Source: Marinobacterium stanieri (GTDB lineage Bacteria > Pseudomonadota > Gammaproteobacteria > Pseudomonadales > Balneatricaceae). From it: DNA of 64,000 nt. The notes under the pieces are model-generated. The model was not told where the DNA came from, made no database searches, and was given only the letters and a program-made list of their open reading frames with translations. The DNA lies in the NCBI RefSeq assembly GCF_900155945.1, contig NZ_FTMN01000014.1, positions 1 to 64,000 of the forward strand, in the 5' to 3' direction. Within the stretch, counting starts at the first letter, position 1. The number at the start of each line of letters is the position of its first letter. The position numbers and the translations under genes are program-made. Below, piece after piece: positions 34,023-41,929 of this stretch.

Positions 34023-34395
34023 AAAGACGGGGAGTTCCGCTGCGTCCTTGCAGCCTCCGACACATCCTTGAAAGGTGACAGAGGCTCTCATCCTGAGAGC
34101 ACTGGCACTCCATGGCCCTCTGTCAGGTACTGACCATACGGATAATCGTGAACATCTGCACACCTGTTGAGCATCAACTTGCGCTGGATCAAGTACTGAT
34201 GGCTCAGGGTAGTCAAGGTGTGGTTACCGGACGGTTACCCTGTAACGACTTAGGCCTTCGGTATCTTGCCTCTCTAAGGCGTCTCAAAGTCTTCACTTCT
34301 GCATGTTGGTTAGAAAAGTTATGTGGTTGTCTGGTTTAATGGTTGCTTAGGGTAAGATCCCTGTATTCATAGATGCTGGAGGGTGTTTGCCTTTA

Positions 34396-34486
34396 GTGCA
34401 CCACTCTTCATCTACAGCGGACCACCACCAGCTCCTTGCGCACCAGCTGTTGCTTTCAGCGCACCACCAGGCACCTTCAGCGCACC
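34396..34486 (+). repeat. Iteron array 1: five motifs at exact 21-bp phase
   Basis: The motif AGYGCACCAC recurs with its G at 34396, 34417, 34438, 34459 and 34480, each exactly 21 bp apart (two helix turns). The second copy is degenerate (GCGGACC). The first is preceded by TTTGCCTTTAG, which also starts the arrays near 34577 and 34971. Scattered single copies follow at 34521 and 34700. Confidence 0.8.
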
Positions 34487-34576
34487 ATTTTTTACACGAC
34501 TCGACTCGTTCATGCCTTCAGCGCACCACGTCATGATGAATAAGCCTGCTGGATGGCATGCTAGCCAGTGCCTTTA

Positions 34577-34680
34577 GTGCACCACTCTTTCAATGCTACC
34601 GCTTGCCTTATGTGCACCACTCTTTCAATGCTACCGCTTGCCTTATGTGCACCACACCCTTTCCCCCCTGTAGTGCACCA
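34577..34680 (+). repeat. Iteron array 2: 35-bp duplications of the same motif
   Basis: Motif GTGCACCAC at 34577, 34612 and 34647 at exact 35-bp intervals, with an identical 26-base filler between copies, then another at 34673. The filler begins TCTTTCAATGCTACC. Confidence 0.75.
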
Positions 34681-34845
34681 CTTTTAGATAGTGCCTGTAG
34701 CGCACCACTTTTGTTTACGGGAGTGAGGTCGGGTTTCGCGCTCGTACCATTCCGGGTGATCAACAGTGTGATGCTCCAGGGTCTAGTCTGGAGGTCTGAA
34801 GAAATCCAACCTAAAGAATAAATCAACATTCAGCGCCTCTTGGGT

Positions 34846-34920
34846 GTCAGCACTAAGCGATGAGCTATGGTGTTGGTTATATCTGTTAAGTGGTTTCATG
34901 GTTAGTTGGTTATATGGTTG
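34846..34920. other. A+T-rich, GGTTA-repeated segment: candidate unwinding element
   Basis: It contains several TGGTTA/GGTTATAT words between iteron arrays 2 and 3. Such A+T-rich direct repeats between iterons are typical DNA unwinding elements. No perfect DnaA box was found. Confidence 0.35.
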
Positions 34921-34970
34921 ATAGTAGTAGAAACCTTGTAGATACGGGCCCTCTGGACTATTTGCCTTTA

Positions 34971-35173
34971 GTGCACCACCTGCCACTTATAGCGCACCAC
35001 TCCGTACTCGTTGCACACCGCCAAACAGCTGTAGCGCACCAGGGTCTGTGTGTAGCGCACCAACTACCACCTACAGCGCACCACCTCGCATGCACCTTAA
35101 GCGCACCACATTGCCTGCTTTCTTATGTTGATGTGTCTGTAGCGCACCACTTTCTTCCGCCTGTAGCGCACCA
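34971..35173 (+). repeat. Iteron array 3: six motifs at 21-bp phase plus three more
   Basis: Motif G positions 34971, 34992, 35013 (degenerate TGCACACC), 35034, 35055 and 35076 are all 21 bp apart. Further copies lie at 35101, 35142 and 35166. Same orientation as array 1, consensus TNTAGCGCACCAC. Confidence 0.8.
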
Positions 35174-35343
35174 TCTTTTTAAACATGGTGCACAAGGAAG
35201 ACATGAGGCATATCAAAACGGGTGATCAAGCTGAAAGCCTTATAGATAGGGGCCTTTCGCATTGTGGAGGCGTTTGTGTGAAGGGTATTTCAGTGCTGGT
35301 ACCTGTCTGTACCTGAGGGCTGATGATCTACTCAAGGTTGGTT

Positions 35344-35798
35344 TGTATAGGTAAAGCTGGTGCGCTTCTCAGCCGGGATGTATAGGCGCGAGCGGTGCGC
35401 TGTTTGGTCACTCTGTATAGGCATCGTTGGTGCAGGGTTCTGCCAATATGTATAGGCAGTACTGGTGCACTCCATTGTCTAACTGTGCAGGCAGATCTGG
35501 TGCACATAAAAGCCAATTCGTACAGGTAGTTATGGTGCACAGTTAAGCCGATCTGTATAGGCAATGCTGGTGCACTGCTTGGTAGACGTGTATAGGCGGT
35601 TTCGGTGCGCGTAACTGCCGAAATGTGTAGGCGGCTGTGGTGCACAGCAGGGCCGGTATGTGTAGGTAAAACTGGTGCACTATATGGCCGTGTTGTATAG
35701 GTAAGTACGGTGCGCAATACGGCCAAGGTGTATAGGTAGAGTTGGTGTGCTTAAGTGTCAATTTGTACAGGCAATCTGGTGCACATAACTAAAATGGT
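35344..35798 (-). repeat. Iteron array 4: thirteen tandem 35-bp units, opposite orientation
   Basis: Units start at 35344, 35379, 35414, 35449, 35484, 35519, 35554, 35589, 35624, 35659, 35694, 35729 and 35764: exact 35-bp spacing throughout. Each has TGTATAGG at its left, GGTGCRC at about positions 16-22 and often GCC near 29-31. GGTGCRC is the reverse complement of the GYGCACC core of arrays 1-3, so the same initiator probably binds both. It ends about 100 bp before the rep start. Confidence 0.9.
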
Positions 35799-35897
35799 GC
35801 TAAAGTTCAGGGTTAACAAGACAAAACCCTCTCAGAACAGCCTCTTGCGGCGGTCAGTGAGGGTGATCCTGATTTAGCCAATAACGGAAGTGCGAGA

Positions 35898-37847
35898 ATG
35901 AGTGACTTATTGGGCGATGACTTTTACGAACTGGTTTCCAGGTCGATCGATTCCCAGGGCACCGAACAAGTCTCTCTATCAGCAAGAGCAAATCTCTATG
36001 TGCCAGTGAAGCAAGGCACTATTTTCGTGTACTCGAATACACTGGTTGATGCGCTAAAGAACCCGGACTTTTCAGCAGAGGTCCGCACGATTGCCAACAT
36101 GATCGATAGTTTCGATAAGCGGTTTGCCCGCGGAGTAGAGCCCGTTGGTAAGGTCTTTCAGGCGCTGTGTGACCCGGAAGAGAACGAGCAAGAGATCAAA
36201 GACTATCGTTTTGTCACCCGGCAAGAGGTGATCCGCAGAGGCACAGTACACAACACGGCCGTGTTTTCCAGGGTCGTTCAGGAGTTAGAGGGGTATGGCC
36301 TTATGCGCACCCTTGTACCTCGCCGTGGAGCAAAGCCGAAGATCAATGTTATTGATTACCCCTTCACGCCAGATAAGCCTGTTACTGAGCCCGTTCGCGT
36401 TAATGCTGTTATCGATATGTCAGGGCACCGCCCTATGGCGAAGGCAGCTGAAGCTGATCGTGAGTTGCGATTGGTGGATATGAGGCGCCAGGCACTGCAC
36501 CGAAGTCGCCCACACGCGTCACACCATGCCGACGGCCGCCCTATAACCGTGTACTCGCGCACGACCGAAGTACGCACACCGAGCGGTGAAGTTACGACTG
36601 TTGAAATGACGGCACGTACATTCGAGGGCACTGATACCCCCGTTATGTCCAAGCAGGACGATCTCAAGTTTTCCATACTGCTGGGTTGGTGCCTGATCGA
36701 AATCCGTGCTCGTAAGCGTATAGGCGCACCACTTGATGACTGGTTTGTACTGACGCCCGAAGCACTCGCAGAGCATCTTGGCTTTACCGATCTCTCCTCG
36801 CAGGTCTATGACATGTCCCGCATGATTGAGCGCTGGCGCGATACCCAAGTGACAGCAGAAGCCTTGATCATGGAAACCGAGGAAGCACCAGGTGAATTTG
36901 CTCGGTACCTGGCGCAAGACACCATGACTCAGTTCTCTCAACACCAGGCAACCTACAAGGAAACCAGGAAAGGGCGAAGGATTACGGCAATACGCTTCAA
37001 GCTCACTCCTGACGTACAAAAAGACTTGGAGCGCAGGGCGAATAGTGACGCTGACGAAAAGCGCATCGAGAATCTGGCCGCATTTCTGATCCAAAACTCG
37101 AGCCGAACACTCATGAGTGATTCTTTTGCGATCGCACTGAATCACTTCTTCTGGACGTGGGCTCGTAATTTCAGAAGGGTGGGCGGTTGGTCATTTGAGC
37201 TTTGGGAAGGACTCAGCCAGGTGTTCGATTTTGAGTTTCCGCTTAGAAAGCCAGGCATGTCTGCAGCTGAATGGAACCGGGTGTATGCCAGATCCCGGAC
37301 ACAGTTCAATCGCATGCTGCAGAAGTTTCTGGGGCTGTTCAGCAAGGATAGCAATAAGGACTGGGAGACGTGGACATCGTTTGAAGGTGGGGACATTGTG
37401 GTCGATATGCTGGATTGTCGGCTGGAGATACATTTAGAACCTCGTTCAAAGAATGAGCGAAACAAAGGCACTGTATGTATTAAGGCCCTGCCGAAGAAGC
37501 TTCAAAATTCACCTGCAGCAGTGAAAGACCTTCCTTCAGAAGAAGAGATTGCCAAATCTACCGACATGTTGCTCCAGTATGGCGTCAGCAAGAAGGCGAT
37601 ACCGGCACTGGCTAAAGGCTACAGCTTTGAGCACATTGAAAAATGCGTGCACCTGGTTCAATGCAGCATGGATGCCAAGCCCGATACGATCGGTAATCCG
37701 ACAGGCCTGCTGATCACATTTATTAAAGAGAAGCACCCGGACGTGCTGGATATAGAGCTTGCTGAAATGCGCCTGCTGGCGGAGAAAAGGAGAAATCGAA
37801 GGGCTGTGTCCGAGAAGCTTCACGACTTTGACGATCTCGATTTCTAA
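35898..37847 (+). CDS. rep: Plasmid replication initiator, possibly RctB-like
   Basis: A 649-aa protein directly downstream of the iterons, the standard position for an initiator. It contains a winged-helix-like segment (FVTRQEVIRRGTVHNTAVFS, then VVQELEGYGLMRTLVPRRGA, about residues 100-140). A second large domain (LKFSILLGWCLIEIRARKRI and on, about residues 255-330) follows, and then a third with aromatic-rich helices (NHFFWTWARNFRRVGGWSFE). The size is close to RctB, the initiator of Vibrio chromosome 2, and unlike small Rep_3 proteins, but I cannot show homology. The acidic C-terminus ends FDDLDF. Confidence 0.7.
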   Translation: MSDLLGDDFYELVSRSIDSQGTEQVSLSARANLYVPVKQGTIFVYSNTLVDALKNPDFSAEVRTIANMIDSFDKRFARGVEPVGKVFQALCDPEENEQEIKDYRFVTRQEVIRRGTVHNTAVFSRVVQELEGYGLMRTLVPRRGAKPKINVIDYPFTPDKPVTEPVRVNAVIDMSGHRPMAKAAEADRELRLVDMRRQALHRSRPHASHHADGRPITVYSRTTEVRTPSGEVTTVEMTARTFEGTDTPVMSKQDDLKFSILLGWCLIEIRARKRIGAPLDDWFVLTPEALAEHLGFTDLSSQVYDMSRMIERWRDTQVTAEALIMETEEAPGEFARYLAQDTMTQFSQHQATYKETRKGRRITAIRFKLTPDVQKDLERRANSDADEKRIENLAAFLIQNSSRTLMSDSFAIALNHFFWTWARNFRRVGGWSFELWEGLSQVFDFEFPLRKPGMSAAEWNRVYARSRTQFNRMLQKFLGLFSKDSNKDWETWTSFEGGDIVVDMLDCRLEIHLEPRSKNERNKGTVCIKALPKKLQNSPAAVKDLPSEEEIAKSTDMLLQYGVSKKAIPALAKGYSFEHIEKCVHLVQCSMDAKPDTIGNPTGLLITFIKEKHPDVLDIELAEMRLLAEKRRNRRAVSEKLHDFDDLDF

Positions 37848-37851
37848 GTAA

Positions 37852-37883
37852 AAAGAGGTAGCTGGTTGGGCAACTACCTCTTT
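37852..37883. terminator. Terminator after rep
   Basis: Perfect 10-bp stem AAAGAGGTAG/CTACCTCTTT with a 12-base loop, 5 bp after the rep stop. The A/T ends allow it to work on both strands. Confidence 0.75.
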
Positions 37884-37916
37884 CACAATAACTGCCTGAA
37901 TACTGATGTAGACGGG

Positions 37917-38039
37917 TTACTTGGGCGCTCCAGGTCCTCTAGCCGCACCCGGCACTTGCTCTGATTCCAGGTGCTTTGCCACAGCATCCAAATCCAATCG
38001 CTCGGCTATCTCCGCGTCAGTCATTGGGCGCAAATCCAT
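37917..38039 (-). CDS. Possible small protein, 40 aa
   Basis: A short frame (MDLRPMTDAEIAERLDLDAV ... GAARGPGAPK) convergent with rep. The composition looks protein-like but the ribosome site is weak. It may be the tail of a larger gene cut by rearrangement before the IS at 38192. Not recognised. Confidence 0.3.
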   Translation of the reverse strand: MDLRPMTDAEIAERLDLDAVAKHLESEQVPGAARGPGAPK

Positions 38040-39111
38040 AGGCTTCGGACTCAGTCAGCCCATATTCGAAAGTGAAATTTTGACTTCCTTCCCTCCCTTC
38101 GAGCTTCGCGACTCAGAAATAGGATTCCCTTTACAGGGTGCCAACCGATCACTCGGTTAGCTGGTTCCTGCTGCTGACCGCTAGCTGTGGGCGCTAAGGA
38201 GGTTGTTCACGCCGGTTAAGTTCGAGATGCTATATCGCCAAACAAACAGCACAGACCAACCGACATGAACAACCCTCACAAAAATGCCTTATATTCGAGC
38301 CCTGATCGTTTATCGAGCCCTCCGTCAGCTGCAGCCGGTGCGAGACATTGCCAGCACTTTTGGTATCAGCACGCACACCGTGTACAAATGGCTTGCTCGT
38401 TATCGAGAGTCGGAAGTAGCAGGGTTGGAGTCAGCATCCAGCCGGCCACGCTCTTCACCCGCACAAATTCCTGAGCCGTGGATTGAACTGATTCGGAAAA
38501 TGCGCCTGACACTCAAGTGGACCGCCAAGCAGATCGCACAGGCACTGAATCTGGCGTACTCCACCGTGACAGCGGTCTTGCGTCGGCTGAAGCTAAATCG
38601 CGCGTCACACCTGGAGCCGGTGCAACCTGTGCAGCGCTACGAGCACCCCAAGCCGGGTGACATGTTGCATATGGATATCAAGAAGCTACCTCGCTTCGAC
38701 AAGCCCGGGCACCGCGTGACGAACAACCGTCGCCAAAACACGCGAGGCGCCGGTTATGAGTGCGTCCATATTTGTATCGACGGTCATAGTCGCTGGGCCT
38801 TTGCACGGGTTTTACCCGATGAACAGCAAGGTACCACAGCCCGTTTTCTTGAAAACGCTCTCGCGGCCTATCGTGATATCGGTGTTGAGGTAAAACGCTT
38901 GATGGCCGACAACGGCCCGGCCTATCGATCTCGTCGCTTCAATGCGGTGTTGCAGCGAGAAGGCATCAAGCATGTATATACGCGTCCTTATACACCTAGA
39001 ACGAACGGCAAGGCGGAGCGCTTTATACAAACCATGATCCGAGAGTGGGCGTATGCAGTGCCCTACGCAAACGACATCTCAAGAGCCTGGGCGCTGACGG
39101 ATTGGATTAAT

Positions 39112-40313
39112 TGTAGTAATCCAGACTCGATCTGACAGTTACCGACTTTTCAGGCAGTGACTGTCAGGTCAAAATCAGTTCAGTTTCTTCTCCAACCAAA
39201 CCGATTTTCCATCCAGCAGGGTTTCCATTGGGGTGCGTCCACAGCACATCTTGCCCTGGTGGGTACGCTCAGTGTTGTAGTACTTGATCCATTCGTCCAG
39301 GTCAGTCTGGAGCGCTTCGATACTGTCATACAGCTTACGCCTGAATGTGACCTGGTAGAACTCCTGCAAGATCGTCTTGTGAAAGCGTTCACAGATGCCG
39401 TTGGTCTGCGGTGATTTGGCCTTTGTCCGCGTGTGTTCAATGTCGTTGATCGCCAGATAGAGCTGGAAATCATGCTGCTCCGCTTTGCCGCAGTACTCGG
39501 TTCCCCTGTCGGTCAGGATACGCAGCAGAGGCAACTCGTGTGACTCGAACAATGGCAGCACACGATCATTCAGCAAGTCTGCGGCGGTGATCGGCGTCTT
39601 GGTGGTATAGAGCTTCGCACACGCTACTTTTGAGTAGGTATCCACGAAGGTCTGTTGATAGACACGTCCGACACCCTTCAGCGTGCCGACGTAGAAAGTG
39701 TCCTGTGAGCCAAAATAGCCAAGGTGAGCGGTCCCGGTCTCACCAGAAGCTTCATCGTCGTGTTTCTTGCGTTCCAGAGCAGCAACCTGGGGTTCCGTCA
39801 GTACGAGTCCTTTCTCAGCGGCTTCGGCCTCCAGAGCCGCCAGGCGCTGTTTGAAGTTGGCCAAGCCGTGTCGAATCCAGATACTGCGCACACCGCTGGC
39901 TGAGACGAATACGCCATGCTTACGCAGTTCATTGCTGACTCGTACCTGTCCGTGTGCAGGTTGTTCGACTGCATAGGCGACAACCGCCGCTTCGACTTGC
40001 TCATCAACACGGTTCTTCAGATTGGGCTTACGCCGTGTTTTATCGAACAAGGAATCGACACCACCTTCCTCGACCGCAGCCTTGTAGCGATAGAAGGTGT
40101 CACGGGACAGCCCCATGACCTTGCAGGCTCTCGACACATTGCCCAGCTCCTCAGCGAGATTGAGCAATCCGAGCTTGTGTTTGATGATACGTTCGTTACT
40201 CTGAATCATGAGGGTTACCTCTTCGACTTCGATGCTTGTTTGGTCACTTTCATCAAAGTCGGTAACCCTCCCTTCTTCAAGGGCAGGTGTCAGATCAAGT
40301 CTGAACTAATACA
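39112..40313 (-). mobile_element. IS481-family element, intact, 1202 bp
   Basis: Imperfect terminal inverted repeats: TGTAGTAATCCAGACTCGAT at the left and, on the complement of the right end, TGTATTAGTTCAGACTTGAT. It is flanked by GATTAAT at 39105-39111 and 40314-40320 (7-bp target duplication). It contains one complete transposase gene on the minus strand. Confidence 0.9.
39175..40209 (-). CDS. IS481-family transposase, intact
   Basis: A 344-aa transposase. The N-terminal helix-turn-helix is ELGNVSRACKVMGLSRDTFY. The integrase-core DDE residues lie in QTFVDTYSKVACAKLYTTKT, LRILTDRGTEYCGK and QTNGICERFHKTILQEFY. Frame and length are complete, with no frameshift, and the element has intact ends and a target duplication, so it is probably recent and active. 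Confidence 0.9.
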   Translation of the reverse strand: MIQSNERIIKHKLGLLNLAEELGNVSRACKVMGLSRDTFYRYKAAVEEGGVDSLFDKTRRKPNLKNRVDEQVEAAVVAYAVEQPAHGQVRVSNELRKHGVFVSASGVRSIWIRHGLANFKQRLAALEAEAAEKGLVLTEPQVAALERKKHDDEASGETGTAHLGYFGSQDTFYVGTLKGVGRVYQQTFVDTYSKVACAKLYTTKTPITAADLLNDRVLPLFESHELPLLRILTDRGTEYCGKAEQHDFQLYLAINDIEHTRTKAKSPQTNGICERFHKTILQEFYQVTFRRKLYDSIEALQTDLDEWIKYYNTERTHQGKMCCGRTPMETLLDGKSVWLEKKLN

Positions 40314-40315
40314 GA

Positions 40316-41200
40316 TTAATCGCTACAACAAACAGCGCCCTCATTGCAGTATCGGAAATCTACCGCCGATGTCTCGAATACCGAAACTGCGTGAACAACG
40401 TGTTTAGCATTCACACCTAGAGCTGGTCCAACTCCGATAGCGGTAACAGTCGCTCTCTTTCCGTCTACCCAATCTGAAGTCATTTGATAGCGTGTCGCTG
40501 TAGCTCCTACTCCACCAACTACACCAACACTTGTCGCTGTTCCTCTCCAACGTAGAAGCCCGAACGGATCACTATAAATCAACGGATTATTTTCTACATA
40601 ACCATACGTGTTCAATCCACCGTCGAGCCCAATCGGATCACTCTGAATATACCGCCCCGTACTGGGGTCGTAATCCCGATAGTAGTTGTAATGTAGCCCC
40701 GTTTCACTGTCAAAATATTGGCCAGGAAAGCGGAGGTTGAATGTCAGGATACTCCCAGGGGCAACAGCGGCTTGCCCAAATGCATCATAGTCCGCCCGCC
40801 AGACCACCGTTCCCTGATTATCACTCACGACCTGCGGTGTATTGAGGTGGTCGGTGTGTATGTAGTACACAACGGCTGAAGCGGGGCCTGAATGAATTAC
40901 CGCCAGTGGCTGTGTGCCCAACCAGACATATTCCACTTTTGTTTGCCCGCTATGATCAAGCTCGGCCAGCAGCTGCCCAGATTGATTGTACAGATAGTAG
41001 GTGGTCTGGCCATTAACAGTCTTGCTTGTACGCTGACGATGAGCATTGTACGTGTAGGTTGCGCTTACCGTGCCGCTCACACTGGTGAGACTGTTGTAGC
41101 GGTCGTAGCTGAAGCTCAGGCCACCTTTACTCAGTACATTGCCATTCGCATCGTACCACCCCACAGTTTCCTGCGTAGATTTATCACGTTTTTGCGCCAA
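40316..41200 (-). pseudogene. Orphan Rhs C-terminal toxin cassette, truncated by IS
   Basis: The frame carries the end of an Rhs core nearly identical to the main Rhs gene (YDANGNVLSKGGLSFSYDRY, then YDPSTGRYIQSDPIGL). After PFGL comes a different tip (RWRGTATSVGVVGGVGATAT, then WVDGKRATVTAIGVGPALGV). The tip is cut at 40409 by the right end of the outer IS481 element, so its toxic domain and any immunity gene are lost. Orphan C-terminal modules downstream of Rhs genes serve as donors for toxin switching. No start signal; probably silent. Confidence 0.8.
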
Positions 41201-41521
41201 AAGGTCTCCACATCAGCCTATGAGGCTGGCTGGTACAGAGTTTTGCCCCCCCTCTAACACTTGGATGAGCTGCTGGACAGAGTAGCCCAGCTAATTCACT
41301 TCGAGAATTGACAGGGAGGTAAATAGTTGAAGAATCAACTGGTGGGGCAATCTCCCCCGGCCGCACCGCAATTTGGCACAGCCGTTAACGCCAGATCAGG
41401 AGAGGCTGTCACTTTCATCGGCTCCCACACCTTCTGAGCTGGCCAAGCATGTACACCGAAACCGGAAAGGTGTGCAGGCTCCGATGGCCAGAATGAAAAA
41501 ATTATTCTGGCCCCATTTATC
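41201..41521. other. Spacer between orphan cassette and immunity gene
   Basis: No gene seen. A perfect 9-bp stem GGCCAGAAT/ATTCTGGCC (41486-41512, 9-base loop) lies 10 bp after the immunity stop and may end its transcript, although no T-run follows. Confidence 0.5.
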
Positions 41522-41929
41522 TTATTGGCCCCGTTTATTATTCAAAAAGAAATAGCGCTTTATCAGCAATATATCCTCCTCTTTCCACCCAAGATCGGAA
41601 TCAGTTTCAGCTCGATGTAGTCGCTTTTCAAAGTTTTCACGCACTTTATCTGGCCGCAACAGTGCTGGCTCAATTTCCGTGCAATATAGTGCTGCAGAAC
41701 GGACGGTTGAGGTAACTGCATCACAAAGCACAGTCACGAGCACCGCGTCAATCTCGCCATCAAGCCCTTCAGCTATTGAATCCCCCATAGCTCCCAAACC
41801 ATTCACTACATACAAATCCGGGCGACTTTCATCTACGTGCAACTGCTTCACATCAATAGATTCCGGCCAACAATGAAGGACTCTCTCAAGCAGCACGCTA
41901 AAGAAAAGTTCAGAATCGGCTTTACTCAT
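41522..41929 (-). CDS. Putative immunity protein for the Rhs toxin
   Basis: A 135-aa acidic, soluble protein whose ATG overlaps the stop of the toxin-bearing Rhs gene (ATGA). That is the tight coupling normal for an Rhs or CDI immunity gene. Helical N-terminus (SELFFSVLLERVLHCWPESI) and a central beta/alpha stretch (IDAVLVTVLCDAVTSTVRSA). No signal peptide, so it acts in the cytoplasm. Family not recognised; the role is assigned from position and charge. Confidence 0.6.
   Translation of the reverse strand: MSKADSELFFSVLLERVLHCWPESIDVKQLHVDESRPDLYVVNGLGAMGDSIAEGLDGEIDAVLVTVLCDAVTSTVRSAALYCTEIEPALLRPDKVRENFEKRLHRAETDSDLGWKEEDILLIKRYFFLNNKRGQ

Larger units (their letters stand above)
32243..34238 (+). 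mobile_element. IS66-family element with internal deletion
   Basis: The ends are imperfect inverted repeats: GTAAGCGTCTGGCGAACC on the left and the complement of GTAACCGTCCGGTAACC on the right. They are flanked by an exact 8-bp target duplication CCTGTAAC (32235-32242 and 34239-34246), the IS66 hallmark. The element is about 2.0 kb instead of about 2.5 kb. tnpA is intact; a deletion fuses early tnpB to tnpC, so it cannot move by itself. Confidence 0.9.
38284..40407 (+). pseudogene. Transposase of the outer IS481-family element, interrupted
   Basis: The N-terminal 276 codons lie at 38284-39111 and the last 29 at 40321-40407. Visible features: a helix-turn-helix (VRDIASTFGISTHTVYKWLA) and the DDE catalytic domain (DMLHMDIKKLPRFD, RLMADNGPAYRSRRF, RTNGKAERFIQTM). 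A short deletion near codon 8 relative to the 29-kb remnant shifts the original ATG (38265) out of frame, so translation would start at 38284. Non-functional because of the insertion. Confidence 0.85.
38192..40409 (+). mobile_element. IS481-family element interrupted by another IS
   Basis: The outer element has ends TGTTCACGC within GCTAAGGAGGTTGTTCACGC on the left and the complement, CGTGAACAACGTGTTTAGC, on the right. Its transposase is split by the inner element at 39112-40313, which left a 7-bp duplication GATTAAT. Removing the insert rejoins TDWIN-RYNKQRPHC in frame. No target duplication is obvious around the outer element. Its right end cuts the orphan Rhs cassette. Confidence 0.85.

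Noticed and set aside
34390..35200. DnaA boxes in the origin
   Set aside because: TTATGTGCA looks similar but does not match TTATNCACA; no convincing box found.
34383..35225. Plus-strand frames rich in Ala-His-His/Ser-Ala-Pro within the iteron region
   Set aside because: Products of repeated GCGCACCAC words; no coding signals.
35328..35761. Minus-strand reading frames with periodic Thr-Tyr/Ala-Tyr peptides across the 35-bp repeats
   Set aside because: They arise from reading through thirteen tandem iterons; no ribosome site, and the repetition follows the DNA period.
35344..35798. Possible CRISPR array because of regular 35-bp units
   Set aside because: The conserved part covers only parts of each unit, the spacing leaves no unique spacers of normal length, there are no cas genes, and the motif matches the nearby iterons.
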